Below are positions 24,775-36,766 of a DNA stretch of 64,000 nucleotides, one piece after another. How positions within the stretch are numbered: position 1 is the stretch's first letter; the number at the start of each line of letters is the position of its first letter. The translations under genes were made by a program, and so were the position numbers. Source of the DNA: Leucaena leucocephala (Eukaryota > Streptophyta > Magnoliopsida > Fabales > Fabaceae). Where the stretch lies: contig CM073535.1 in the NCBI GenBank assembly GCA_037074615.1, positions 9,153,001 to 9,217,000 on the forward strand, given 5' to 3'. The notes beneath the pieces were generated by a model. It was given only the letters and a program-made list of their open reading frames with translations, did no database searches and was not told where the DNA came from.

Positions 24775-25136
24775 CTGTTAGGATTAAACAATTTACTCTG
24801 AACCCGTTTGAATGGATCTGTTGTTTTGGCTTCAATTTGGCCAACTTGTTAAATCCCAAGCTCTCGTACGTATTTCCTGCACTGGTGCTCTAAAAACAGT
24901 AAGGAGAAACATAAACATCAGGTGCAAAATAATAATAACTAGAACAAGAATGCATTTTGGGTTAAGATTCCTACAAACTCGGCAAATAATTAATTAACAG
25001 CACTTAACCATTTTCACGTTTATATATAATAAGGTGACATAAAAGTGTTTGAAATAATTATAGTTTTTACCTAAATGTGGGGATTAATAGTGACCAGAGT
25101 AACAGAAGAGCTAAGGAAAGTTCAGGCCAATGGCGT
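24775..25136 (-). pseudogene. Truncated second copy of the CBL-like gene (exons 1-2 only)
   Basis: Exon 1 (25136-25071) aligns base for base, without indels, to the 66-nt exon 1 of the main pseudogene (40149-40084). Its ATG has become ACG and its fifth codon is TGA; it ends at a GT donor. Exon 2 begins after a GTGCAG acceptor at 24876 and reads KPKQQIHSNGFRVNC, close to the remembered plastid cystathionine beta-lyase leader/mature junction. The sequence then runs directly into the 3' flank shared with the main copy (24720-24753 versus 34620-34652). About 5 kb holding exons 3-13 is therefore missing, which suggests an internal deletion of a once-complete tandem copy. Non-functional. Confidence 0.78.
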
Positions 25137-25139
25137 CTC

Positions 25140-25980
25140 TGAAGGAGTATGTTAATAAAATTTGCATACTCAATGATTCTATTTAAAAAGAAGAGAATAG
25201 TGAGAGGATAAGGAATGTTATAAGAATCACATGATGAGGGTAGGTTTGAGGTTTTTCTTTTGTGAGGCTATCTTCATGCATTCTTCAGCCCCGTTCATTT
25301 CCATTTTTTTAATATAGTACCAGTATTATTAGATTTTAAATTTCACAATATTACAAAGCTTGACAAGAAACAACACTCTCAATTATAATTAGTTATTTCT
25401 TTTTTATATAATGATAATTATTTCTATCTATAAAGTTGAAATCATCAGCCCTTCCTCAAAATCATCAAATCTTACTTGATATATTTAGTTCCGATCCCTT
25501 TTTCACAATTTCCTGATCATTCATAATCAATTAAGCTTAAATTGGTGGAAAATTTGCAAGATAAAACCTTAGCTCTAATACCATATGAAGCAAAATATAA
25601 CTTAAAAATAAAGTGTAATAATTGAAGTAATTATCTGGCAGCATGCGGGTATTCATGCAAGCAAAAAATTGCAATTTAATTTCTAAAATAATAAGAGGTA
25701 AAATACAATGTCCTCCTTTCAATTTTATTAAAATTACATAGACTTCCCTCTATTTTCAAAACCTACATTTTCATCTAATTTTTAATATGGTTAAAAATAT
25801 TCTGTCAAGAATTCTAAAATTGTTATTTTTTAATTGAAATCAAGTCAATTTGTCATTATAATCTAATTTCTCCTTAAAATGAATAAATATTTTAAATATA
25901 GTATGTTAAAAAGTAAAATAAATTTTAACTATACGGACTAATTTATCCCTTATTATCAAATACTTAATTCATTAAGTTTG
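25140..25980. other. Intergenic DNA upstream of the truncated CBL copy
   Basis: This would be the former promoter side of the minus-strand copy; no obvious TATA or conserved element was identified. 25390-25980 is AT-rich with no gene. The 61-codon frame 25537-25722 shows no motif. Confidence 0.4.
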
Positions 25981-25983
25981 TAT

Positions 25984-26290
25984 CACTACAAAAAATTTGA
26001 CTATCAGTGACCACAAAAGTCGCCACTGAAAGTTCCAAAGTGGTATTTAGCGATGACTCTTAGTCGCCACCTATGAGATTGTTGCCTATATACATTGGCG
26101 GTGACAGTTGAGAGTCATCGCTAAATGTCACCAATATGCGACAACAACAATGTTGCCGCTAAAAGTTGAATCAGCAGTGACATTTCTATTGCCGCATAAA
26201 GTATAATTTGCAGCGACATTTCTGTCGCCACCTAAAGCATAATCTATAGCGACATTTCTGTCGCTGCCTATTGTTTATATTTTTGTCAAA
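25984..26290. repeat. CACTA left TIR and subterminal repeats
   Basis: The terminal CACTACAAAAA is followed by about eight alternating copies of RGCGACATTT / TCGCCRCT-like motifs. These are presumed binding sites for the element's TnpA-like protein by analogy with En/Spm; the motif identity is direct observation. Confidence 0.85.
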
Positions 26291-26468
26291 TTTTTCTTGT
26301 ATTCAAACATGTACTTTAATAATAAAAATAAGAAGATAATAATTAACTAAATAAACCAAACTCTAATAATTGATGAATAATTTAGATCGTCCAATAAAAT
26401 ATCAAATTACTTCAATTATTTAAACATATTTAAAAAGAAAAGAAAATTGTATAGTTTATATATAAACA

Positions 26469-28186
26469 TTATATGGAAGGATCAATACTATGAGTAGAAG
26501 AAGTAGGCGCATACGGTTGCCCTTTTTGTATCAAGGTAGCGAATTGAGCTTGTATCTTTTGCTCCATTAATCTTTGCTCGAATTGTGAACGCTCTTCTTC
26601 CATCTTCGCATGCTCCGCTACACGCTCTTCTTCCATCTTCGCACGCTTCGCTGCACGCTCTACCTCCATTTTTTCTCTCTCCTCTTAAATTTTTTTATCA
26701 AACTCTTCCTGCAATTGGGCATGTACACTGCACAACTGAACTATCACTAGATTGAGGGCGATTTCTCTTCCTTAAAGGCTCCGCTCCATACCCTTTCCCT
26801 CTTACATACCCTGACCTTTCACCAAGAACTATCACCAATATTTCTTCTGACGTCATTCGAGCATCACTCTCTAAATCTTGGTCTTGTTGCTGAGAAAGTT
26901 CGTGCATACGACTCTATAAAAAATATGAAATTATTATATTAAAAATAAAACTAAATCAAAATAAAATATTAAACTACAATGCATACATGGATCTATTCAG
27001 AGTGTGGGTCATCCCATACTACTTGTCTATCTAATGTCTTCCTAGTATGTGTTATCTCCCACAACTGATAAGGAGGAGGTAGGTTATCCAGTTGTAGGAT
27101 CTCTCTACAAAATAATAACATATAAGAAAATATAAATAATAGATTTTAAAATAAAAAATGATTAAAAACTTAAATTATAGTGGTGATCGATTGAACTTAC
27201 TGTAGCATACTCAATCTCTGCAAATGATCGAGGACCACAAGTATGTTTAGTCATTTATTTTTCTCAATTTGTCGTGTTTCTTGCACTTTTATTCTACAAC
27301 AAAATTTGGTAACTAATAAGAATTTAATTATTAAAAAAAATATAATTTATTTAGAAGGATAGTGAGGTATCTTAAACATGTCAGATTTAAAATATATTAA
27401 TAACCATTGCCAATCTTGAAAACTAATAGTTTAAGGAGGATCAACCAATCTATCCTCATCAGTCTCATATTTCTTATAGTGAGAGTGCAAATTGGTCTTC
27501 CAATTTCTGAATGTATTTTGTAAAATAATTGATATAACTATATGAAACTTTTCTTCAGCAATTGCATCAGCAGGTTTAAATTTATCCTGAAACAAATAAA
27601 TATGAACACTTTATATAATAATATAAATACATTAAGATAAGTATAAAAATTTGACATAAATAATACCTTTATTTTTAAAATCATATCTTGACCATATTTT
27701 TAAAAAATATTCTTCCAGTTACCTCCACTATCCCTGAAAGAGACTGTGGTTCTAAGAGTTAAACCACAATAATTAGAAAAGTCTCTTGCTTCTGGACCGA
27801 TTGCTCTTGACATAATATCAGAAAACTTGACTCGAATCTTTGATCCTTTTACAATCCTCAAATTCACGTTAATAGACTTATAAACTCCTTTGCGCTTGTT
27901 GATTGCACTAGAAGAGCCTATTATTGAAGTTCAATTAGAACAATTAAATGTTACATGCGATATAAATCAATTATTATAAAATTGAAGTAAATTTACCTAC
28001 ACTACTATTTTGAGTATGGGGAGTAGGAGGAGAATTGACAGGCATTTTCTCAAATTGTTGTTGCAGTGATAGAGGTGAAATAACAAGTCTTGATTGAGGT
28101 ATAGAACATGTACCTCAGCTATTTGTGTTGTCATGAAATATAACAGAAAGACTTTTCCCACCTCGACCTCTCTTTAATACTGACAT
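26469..28186 (-). pseudogene. Transposase_24 (Ptta/En/Spm) family gene of the CACTA element
   Basis: The start is at 28186 (MSVLKRGRGGKS). The coding pieces, in order, are: a Pro/Gln-rich N-terminus to a GT donor near 28003; KRKGVYKSINVNLRIVKG then IGPEARDFSNYCGL (27930-27720); NTFRNWKTNLHSHYKKYET and DWQWL (27600-27390); LWEITHTRKTLDR...VVWDDPHSE (27090-27005); EEILVIVLGERSGYVRGKGYG (26860-26790); and a charged coiled coil with MEEER repeats to the stop at 26469. This order matches PF03004 proteins, which accompany TNP2 in plant CACTA elements and are thought to bind subterminal repeats. Several in-frame stops (about 28117, 27705, 27432) make it a pseudogene. Introns are inferred from GT/AG positions. 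Confidence 0.85.
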
Positions 28187-28297
28187 ATCCAATAAAAGTA
28201 TACATTTCAGTTAGCAAATAACAATCAATCAAATTTTAAATAGCAAGGAATCAAGAATCAATCTAGATATGAATAAAATCTACCATATCAATTAATG

Positions 28298-30651
28298 TCA
28301 TTCAATTGAATCTTCCGTCGCACTATCACCTCTATCAATGTCTTCTGATTAATCTGTTTCTTCTATTTCAGTTTCCATGTCACTTTCTTCTTCAATATCA
28401 CTATCAAAGTCATCAAGAAGATCCTCTTCATTACTAGATCCAGTCTTAATGGCATTATTTTTATGTATTTGTGATGGTTCTCCTTGAGCTAAGGTCTACG
28501 TTTGTCCAGCTTCTCCATATAAGTTAATGATAATATCATCAAGTTATGTAGGACTTGTACGGTAAACATTCAAGTCTACTACCAACTATTGATAAGGTTC
28601 TTTATCAACCATAGGATCATTGACCCCACTATCATCAGTATCATTGTCAGTTGGTATATCAAACAAGTAACGTGGGTTTATTTTGACAACAACGAGTCAA
28701 CCGGGTGCAACAATGTCATCCACATAGAAAATTTGCTCAGCTTGAGATGCTAGAATAAATGGTTCATTCGTTTGTAATGAATATCGCGTGTTGATACTTA
28801 TGAACCCATACTTATCAACCTTGTATCATTTGTTATAATGAGCCACATCCCACTAATGATACTTAAACAATTATACTTTTCTGTTGCATATATAAGATAA
28901 CTCATAAATATACTGTAACACACCATAATATTCTTTGTCAGTATTAGTATCATCACTCTTAGCCAATATACACTGTTTTAGGTTTCTTTCCCTGTTGCAT
29001 GGTCTTATGTGTGAAAACGAAATCCATTGCCTATGAACATAGAATAACGATTCGCCATCATTAATAGACCAATTGATAAACTTATTAGTTCATCACTCAC
29101 ATGGCTCTGTGTCAACAATGATGTTACCTTTGAGGACAAAAGTCATATGTTAGATATTTTATACTAATTTATTGCTAGAAATATCATGGCTCAAAATGTT
29201 ATAATTTACTTTTAAACAAAACCATTGAGGAAACTCATATTGGCTTTACTCACTCCGTGATCCATGGGCTTTAACCTCTATTGTATATTCCTTATAAATT
29301 TTCAAAGCAATAAGAAAAATATACATTATGACAAATATTTTTTCTCTTTAAGTCAAGCAACTTACTCCATAAATGGCCAAACTTCTTTACAATTTTGAAG
29401 CACATACATTCTTGTTTGACAATACTCTTCATAGGGAAGAGAAATTGATTCACAATGTCCCACAACTTGACCACTTTTCTTAAATATTGAAAAATCATGG
29501 TTGATATCATCATCGGTATCATCATTCCTACATAGTGCATTAAATTTTGTAGGAAAATCTTTCAAGTATCTTGAGCAAAATGTGAGACTTTCATCTGCCA
29601 AGTATCCTTCTACAATTGATCCTTCAAATATCTTGACACATGTTACCTTTCTATTGGATACATCCAATGATATTGAACTGGTCCTACAACTTTTGCCTCC
29701 CCTGCCAAGTGTATTGGCAAGTGAACACTTCTTGGATTGGTGGTCAAAGTGTTTCCAAGCTAAAGAATCAACTGGATGTCTCAATACATTATCATTTGAG
29801 TGTTTCTCCTTGTGCCACCTCATTTCTTTAGCCGTATCTCTTGACATATAAAGCCTTTGTAGCCTAAGTGTTATAGGAAAATATCTCAATACTTTATGTG
29901 GAACCTTCTTCCCTTTCTGTTTGTTTACCTTCTATCTAGGCATCTTACAATTAGGACATAATTATGTATTTGTGTGCTCTCCCTAATACAATATGCAATC
30001 ATTCTCACAAGCATCAATTTTATGATAATCTAAACCCATATCACGAATTTTCTTCTTAGCTTTATAGAATGAGTCTGGCACTAATGTCCCTTCTAGGAGA
30101 ACTTCTTTTAACAAGCCCAACAATACATCCATAGATTTATTACTCCAATGGTTAAGGCACTTCACTTGAAGCAATTTTACAATAAAGGAAAGTTTAGACA
30201 TCTTTACACAACCTGGATAAAGTCCAGTTTCAGTATCTTTTAATAAGTCAAAGAACCTTTTAGTATAAACATTAGGCTCTTCCCTCTCATAGTAGCTAGT
30301 ATTTGTATAATCCATACATGGAACTCTATACGCATCACATAACATCCTGATAAAGTTGTCATTATCACTATCATTTTTTAGGTCATGACTAGAAGTTCCA
30401 TAATCTGTTTGAAATCTTCTAATTTCACTATGCAACTCCCACACGTTGTAACTATTCCAAAAACCCTTGCTCAATAAATCTGTCCTAACATCTCTTCTCA
30501 CTTTAAATATAATATTCATGCATCTTTTACAAGAACACTGTATTTGATTTACCATGCCAAGTTGACTAAATGCCCATTCCAAAAGGGCATCCGTTCCTCT
30601 AATATATGTTGTGTTACCTCTGTCTTTAATATGTAGTAAACTTTTATCCAT
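28298..30651 (-). pseudogene. TNP2-type transposase with deleted catalytic core
   Basis: The start is at 30651 (MDKSLLHIKDRG), the transposase-associated N-terminal domain (CSCKRCMN zinc-type motif). Then come ETGLYPGCVKMSKLSFIVKL and CLNHWSNKSMDVLLGLLKE, IRDMGLDYHKIDACENDC, and, after a TGG-to-TAG stop at 29981, LRYFPITLRLQRLYMS and MRWHKEK...LRHPVDSLAWKHFDHQ (about 29890-29745). The frame then passes directly into EGSIVEGYLADESLTFCSRYL (about 29620), the late DUF4218-type region. The PF02992 core of several hundred residues is missing. After an intron at GGA|GTAAGTTG (29367), DUF4216-type sequence continues (VDKYGFISIN, ASQAEQIFYVDD, INPRYLFDI; 28850-28640), ending in an acidic tail at 28298. 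Multiple stops are present. Confidence 0.9.
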
Positions 30652-30689
30652 TTTTATCCCTAAAAAGTTACACCTAGGATACAACAACA

Positions 30690-33560
30690 AAATCCAACAA
30701 ACATATCAATGCATAAACATATTAATATTGGGGTAATTCAATGTTTGAGTCTTGAACTTAAAATAATCACTTGTGTGAAAATTTTAACATGCAGGGAAAG
30801 TTATTAGATGGATGAGAAATTTCTATAAAGAAACTTTTGAGAAGATCGAAGTTTGGATCACTTGAATTCAAAAATGAAGTTAAGTTTAGAGACTTAAAGC
30901 TTAGAGAATAAACGATTTTCACATTTTTTGTAATAATTACGCTTCTTAGGATTCGAATTTGTATTCTTCTCTTGACCACCAATAAAAAGTTACACATGAA
31001 AAGGAGAGCACAATTGAAAATTAATCAGCAGTTATAAACTGACCTCACTATTAGAAATTTCAGAGTGAAGATGTTGCAGAGAGAACAAGTGAAGCAGTGA
31101 TGAAGCATATATGGAGTCTAACAAACTTGAAAATGATATATGAAAACTATAATCTGTTTGTAATATTCACTGATCAGTAAGTGATGCCTTGCATTCCAAA
31201 TAGAAGATCTAAATAAGGCTACAATGAAGATATAGATAGAACCATACATGACCAATTTACATGCATTCCATCTTCCTTTAAGATATTTGACAAAAAAGAA
31301 AATATCGATAATATAATGGTTCAAAAATCAAAAGGTGACAGAAAGATTATACAATGAAACAAAGTTTAGGATCCCAACTAAGATAACTTACTCCTTCCTA
31401 TTTGCCCCCTTTGTTGGGCAATGTGAAAGTAGAGAAAAGAAATAGAAATCTATCCCAGTTTGTTTGATTGTTTAACAAATGGAACTACGGAAGTGGAAAA
31501 AAACTATAGTTAATAAGAACAATAGTATTGAATAGAAAATTAAATCAAATTAATTTAAGGATAAAATAGCACTTGCAGACAAGAGAACATAAATAACACG
31601 CCAAAAACACTGCTTTTAAAAATAGTGTAAAGATGTGCTTATGTGTGGAATTGCTTACTTTTTTTACCTTAACGGATATAATTAATAGCTATGGCCAGGA
31701 AACACATTTGTTCCTCTATGAATGAAGAATAGACTAAGTTAATAGCCTGCCCAGTCACTCAATAGCTTGCCCTGTATCAACAGCGTCTAGTCACTCAATA
31801 GCCTGCCCTGTATCAAAGCATTATTAAGGCATGTTCTTCATATTCTCTGCCCTTTATCAAAGCATTAATGCCACTCCACAAAATAACTCAACAACCCTAC
31901 CTATCTCTCTCTCTCTATTCGCTATATGCAATTACCCATACAAATTTTACAGAACATGCACCATGGTTTATCCAAATTAAATCATCTACATAAATTAATA
32001 TTGGTAATGACCTGTGGGACATTGTGTACTAGCTAAAGACATAAATATGCATATGGTCAAGGAGATTGAGAATTTAAAAATAACTTAATGTGAGAGGGAA
32101 GAGCATTTCTAGTTGCAGCCATAACTAAAATAGGAGATTGAGAGTACCATATTGTAGAGGGAATATGTTTTGAAGGAACTTGAAAGTTTAAACCATGATA
32201 GAGAGAGGTTTGAGAAAGAATGGGAAGTACTGGGTGAGAGGTTAGGGGCTGCAAGGGCTAACACAACTCTTGTCGATTTATGGAGCGAGCATATACAACA
32301 GCTAAGATTTACGATTTCAGTTTGATTTCAAATTTAACAGCTCAAATCCTTAATCCTTCTCACTTAATCAACCAAAAATACCCAAAACCTCAACTTCATC
32401 GATGACAGAATAGAGAAGTCAAAGGTGAAGATGGAGTCAGAGAACTCACCTCAGCTGGTCAACTATACCGTAAGCCCGTCCCTCCTCCTCCACCTTTTTG
32501 ATGTCTCACCCTCTGATCCTTCTCCTGTGCTCCCCTCTCTCTCTTTCTCATTTCTCTCTTTCTGTAGATGAGTGAGGCAACTGATGAAGAACAAAGGTAC
32601 GCGTCGTTGACAATTGACTTTGCGAAGAGGCGCGATCTGAAGGTCTGAACTGAAGGATGATGCGACGGGGATATGAAGGTCTACAAAGATTTTGCAAAGG
32701 AGAGGAGAGAAATTGTGTGGCAGTCAAATGTGATCAGGATTAGGGGAATTAGGGTTAACATATTTAGGAAAATAACCTTTAGCGGTGACAAAAAGTGTTG
32801 CCACTGAAAGTTTTATTTTTACCAGATAATTTTTAGAACATAATCCACTTAATAAATTAACGATAATTTTTTCACAATAGCTTCTTTAAATTATTAGGGA
32901 ATTTTTCTAAAATTTTCTGGGAAATGATACTTCTAACTATTTTTCTTAAATTTTCTAAAAAAATAGGTATTTAATTCCTGAAAAATAACTATTAAATCAT
33001 TTAGATCTCTTTTAGGGAAATAAACTTTCATAATTTTTTAAGGACCTAAAATACTCATTTTATGATTTTTTTCCTTAATTTTTCTTAACCTCAAAATATT
33101 TGTAATGATTATTCTTTCTCTAAAATTTCACTTTTTAAACTTTTTAATTTCAGAAAAATACTTTTAAACTCAATAATACCTTATAAATCCTTTTTATAAA
33201 AGTTGGGATGTTTAATATAGCTATAGATAACATATGCATCAATGACTAAGAATGTATGTTTGTAATTTATGTTCCTTCTTTCTCCTGATCTCTCCCACAC
33301 CTACACATATCCCTCTCTCTATCTCCTTCCCTACATTCTCTCTAACTCTCATGCTTATTAAGACACATTTATAATATCTTTCTCATGTAAATACCCTGGC
33401 TTCATCTTCTTTCACAGACATTACATTATTATTTGTATAATCTCTCATTACTATAATAATACGTGAAATTTCTTTATTTAATATTTAAAATAATATTATT
33501 CAATAATTTAATTCCATATATTAGATAGTTACTTTAGGCATATGTAAAGTGGAAAAAAAT
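30690..33560. other. 5' untranslated/internal region of the CACTA element
   Basis: No coding region recognised. 32340-32760 is less AT-rich and could have been the transposase promoter/leader. A subterminal-type motif block sits at 32775-32810 (tttagcggtgacaaaaagtgttgccactgaaag). Frames at 30767-30997, 31118-31324 and 32057-32254 show no motif. Confidence 0.5.
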
Positions 33561-33564
33561 GTAT

Positions 33565-33828
33565 GAAGACTTTTAGCGACGATAGATAAAAAAGTCGCCG
33601 CTGAATCACAGAAACTATAGACTTTCTTCTATGACAAATATATGTTACTGCAGATATTATGACCTTCTGCGGTGACAATTACTGTCACAACTGGAAAATG
33701 TAGTCAAAATTTTTGAGTTATTGACCTTCTGCGGCGATAAGAAAATGTCACCGCAGAAAGTTAGTTTTTAGCAGCGACTTTGTTTGTCATCGCTAAAAAG
33801 TTGTCGGCAAAACTTTTTTTCTCCAGTG
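33565..33828. repeat. CACTA right TIR and subterminal repeats
   Basis: Copies of 'gcggcgataagaaaatgtcaccgcagaa' and 'agcagcgactttgtttgtcatcgct' in alternating orientation, closing with 'ctttttttctccagtg'. Confidence 0.85.
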
Positions 33829-33899
33829 GATATAAGTCTTTCACTACTATTATTATGTTTGTAGAACTTCTATGTCTTTAATATATTTTTTGTCTTACA

Positions 33900-34765
33900 T
33901 ATCAATCACATGGTTGATGGTTCACCAGATTAATCATAGGTTCACCACCCCACACTCCCGCCGCCAATAGGAGGGGCCTTCCATAATGCCTCACCGGAAG
34001 GAGCATTTTCATATCCTCTAATGGTTTGTTAAGAGCAACGTCAGCAGACTAGAATTCCCTGGCCTCTACGCTAGAGAGAGAGAGAACAAGAAAAGGGTCA
34101 GGAGAGATGTTTTACACTTTGAATACCCCAATAACCTATAACATTATTGAACTTGGTTAAATAGTACTTCTTCAATCCTTAATATAAGAGCATATTAATC
34201 TTTTAGTAGATTAAAGAAGTCAAATAAATAAATAAATTATAATAAAATATAATCCCTCAAAATGAATTTATATTATATAATCCTTAATTTTTCTAAATTA
34301 TTAACCATATAGCTCTTACTTAGTTATAATTAATTAATTTATTTAGTATTTTTAATTTTTTAAAAAAAGTAAAATAGTTTTTATATTAAAGACCAAAGAG
34401 TAGTGTATAAGTTATTTTATTTAAGCAAGTGCTGAGATTTTGGATGTTTATGAATCTTAAATTTTTGTTACGTGTGCCAAATATAACACATCATATGATT
34501 ATCCCAACATCAAGCAAATTTATCGTCACGAAACCTAATTAAGCAAGAAGGTAGAGAGAGAGAGGGGAAGGTAAAGACATCAATGTCAGATATTAAAAAT
34601 GCCTTTATTCAATAAGGTTACCAAAATTGTTACAGCAAATTAAAATACAACCCAAAAGAGATAACAGAAGAAATATAGAAGATAATAGAACCACCAAATC
34701 ATCATCATCATCAATAATATCCTCCATCTCATTATTTGAAGTAAGCCACAATTCCTACATATGAA
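33900..34765 (-). repeat. Downstream flank of the CBL-like locus, duplicated elsewhere
   Basis: 34085-34145 (gggtcaggagagatgtttt, ataacctataacattattgaac) and 34430-34560 (gagattttggatgtttatgaa, attatcccaacatcaagcaaa, atcgtcacgaaac) recur at 63735-63820 and 63850-63980, and partly at 63177-63205. The stretch 34620-34652 recurs at 24720. The block marks the 3' side of a repeated CBL-like unit. Confidence 0.78.
34167..34400. mobile_element. Stowaway-like MITE in the CBL flank
   Basis: Left end CTTCTTCAATCCTTAATATAAG and right end (reverse complement) CTCTTTGGTCTTTAATATAA form imperfect TIRs, each flanked by TA (34165-34166, 34401-34402). The AT-rich interior is non-coding. Confidence 0.75.
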
Positions 34766-34767
34766 CT

Positions 34768-34942
34768 TCATAACGGAATAGGTTTGAGTACATTCATCAG
34801 ATCATGAACAAGATCTTTAACATCCTCAATTTCCACATAAATACGTATAAGATCTCTAGTTAAACCCATGCGTATTTTTTCTTGACACCAATGGCCTCAT
34901 GGGATGTGCACCAACGCAAGCATATGGAGGATTCAATACCAC
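34768..34942 (-). pseudogene. CBL pseudogene exon 13: C-terminus
   Basis: A TTGTATAG acceptor joins exon 12 in phase to read DFGGIESSICL. After a frame change near AAAAAATACGC (about 34860) the remainder reads MGLTRDLIRIYVEIEDVKDL and ends LKPIPL-stop at 34768. This matches the family's ARGLTEDLVRISAGIEDVDDL tail. Confidence 0.9.
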
Positions 34943-34949
34943 CTATACA

Positions 34950-36050
34950 ACAAAAGGAAAAAAAGGTTAATTAGCATTTTGTGGAAAAACATTCACAAAC
35001 TTGTTATAATATGGAATTGCCTTGTTGAATAATTAAAGAAAAAGTTAAAGGTATATAATGTGAAGGAAAGTCTTATCAAATTGACTTAAATTATTTGGAT
35101 AAAAAGACAACCCCTATATATCTCTATTTCTAAAATTTTAATATGGTATTAAGAGATATTCAATATGGGACAAAAGACAAAATGAAAAAAAAAAGAACTT
35201 TAAAGATTGTGGACTTATGGCATCTGAGATTGAAAACATAGTATAAGCCCATATAAAAGAAAAAAAATGAAGATTGTAGACTTGATGCTTTTAAAACTAA
35301 AAAAGAAATACAAGTTCTGGTAAAAAAAGAAAAAAGAAAAAAAGTAGCAGGCAAAATGTTAGAATGTAGAAATCTCATATTGAATAATTAAAAAAAGGTT
35401 ATAAATATATATAATGTCAAAAGAAATCTTATCAAATTAATTTAATTCATTTTACTATAAAGACAACCCTTACATACATCTATCTGATTCTAACAAAACT
35501 TGATATGACTGTCAACTACTAATAAATTGACACTAAGGTTATCCTTTTAAACCTCTTGTTACTCATTTCAATGTTTATTATAAAACCCATCCCTATTGTC
35601 TATTTAATTATAATGCCCTTATAGCTACCATTTTTAGTTTTTTCTCTCTCTCTCTCTAAATGTTCTTTACTTTGATATTTCCTAATTAAATGATTAATCT
35701 CGTGACTAGTCAAACAACGTCCTCTTGTTAACAAACTTTTTTGAGGTAATTTTGAAAGCATTAGCTAATTTTAACCGAATTTCTTCATCTATATAAAGTT
35801 ATTAATGGATCCTCATAATTAATTACAACCTCAGAGAAAGGAATACTAGAACAATAATGATTGATGACTAGAAACATCACAAGGTCATCAGAAAGGAAAC
35901 CATACAAAATATTGTGTAATTAGCAACAAGATTCTCTGTCACACCCTACCTTACCATTTTGATTAACTATGATATATAAATCTCAAAGTAAAATAAATAT
36001 ATGTAAATTGATAACAATTTACTTGACTAGGTATATTTCCCAAAATACTT
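34950..36050 (-). repeat. CBL pseudogene intron 12 with an internal duplication
   Basis: 35025-35150 and 35375-35510 are diverged copies of one unit (ttgaataattaaa, gtatataatgt.aa, ctatcaaatt..cttaa, aaagacaacccctacat). The intervening A-rich tract and the rest of the intron have no other recognised feature. Confidence 0.6.
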
Positions 36051-36052
36051 AC

Positions 36053-36766
36053 CAAAATCGACAGTCTTGCTAAAGTATTTAGTATGTCCAACGATCTTCT
36101 TTGAGTGGTAATAAGTCTGTTGTAAAGCTAATAACATATCATGGCCCTTTTGCCTTTAAAATACTACATCGTTTCTGGCATATATAAACAAATACTACAT
36201 TCAATTCTAATTATAATAGTTAGTTGACTTTTTTAAATAGATTAAAGATGTCAAATAAATAAATTAATTATAATTAATAGAAGAGTTAATTGAATAATGT
36301 GAGTAGATTGAGGAGAATATAATATGAATTTATCTTGAGGGGTTAGATTTGGTCATAATTAATAAATTTATTTGACTTCTTTAACCTATCAAAAAAGTCA
36401 ATTAACTCTTATATTAATGACCATATGAAATATTTATATTCAACTACAAATAAGTAAATTATACTTGAGATTTGTGCAGTTCATGCCCAGGATGATTGGG
36501 AAGACCAGGATAGTTTACTTTCATTATCATAGGATGGTTGGTAAGATAATTAGCAATAACTTGTGCATTTTTCTGCAAAATATGATATGTTGGCTATAAG
36601 TTAATTTTTTTTCCAGAAGAAATCAAATAATGCCACTATAAGGCACATGATATTTTGTTAGGCACCTGTTTCTCTTCAACTCGCAGGACCATTGTTTTGA
36701 TTCCTTCCAAACATATCCATGAGTCCTGTGGTGACAACCCACAGCCAGTTGCTTTTTTGAAAGAGT
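36053..36766 (-). pseudogene. CBL pseudogene exons 10-12
   Basis: Exon 10 (36766-36666) reads SPQDSWICLEGIKTMVLRVE with a CAG|GTG donor. Exon 11 (36572-36465) is an uninterrupted 36-codon exon with NAQVIANYLTNHP and NYPGLPNHPGHELH. Exon 12 (36153-36053) starts AKGP, has a TGA, reads YVISFTTDLLPLK, and needs a one-base shift to finish as KIVGHTKYFSKTVDFG before GTAAG. Intron 11 carries a Stowaway-like hairpin (36195-36426). Confidence 0.92.
36195..36426. mobile_element. Stowaway-like hairpin in CBL intron 11
   Basis: 'gttagttgacttttttaaatagattaaagatgtcaaataaata' at the left is repeated inverted at the right (36362-36412), with ends of the type CATTAATATAAGAG. Total about 230 bp, able to fold nearly end to end. 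Confidence 0.7.

Larger units (their letters stand above)
25984..33828 (-). mobile_element. Near-complete CACTA (En/Spm) element, non-autonomous
   Basis: The left end is CACTACAAAAAATTTGAC (25984). The right end, read on the minus strand, is CACTGGAGAAAAAAAG (33828). Both ends are followed inward by arrays of short motifs in both orientations (AGCGACATTT, TCGCCACTGAAAG, GCGGTGACA), the classic subterminal repeats, at 25990-26285 and 33565-33825, with one more block at 32775-32810. The flanking trinucleotides are TAT (left) and GAT (right), an imperfect 3-bp duplication. Two minus-strand genes lie inside: a TNP2 transposase and, downstream, a Transposase_24 type gene. Both are broken and the TNP2 core is deleted, so the element could only have moved with help. 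Confidence 0.88.

Noticed and set aside
29501..29851. 116-codon + strand frame
   Set aside because: Antisense shadow of the TNP2 relic on the minus strand.
35745..35880. A possible last CBL exon (minus strand, SSIPFSEV-like)
   Set aside because: The true C-terminal exon with the family's LTRDLIRI and IEDVKDL motifs and a phase-compatible acceptor lies at 34768-34942.
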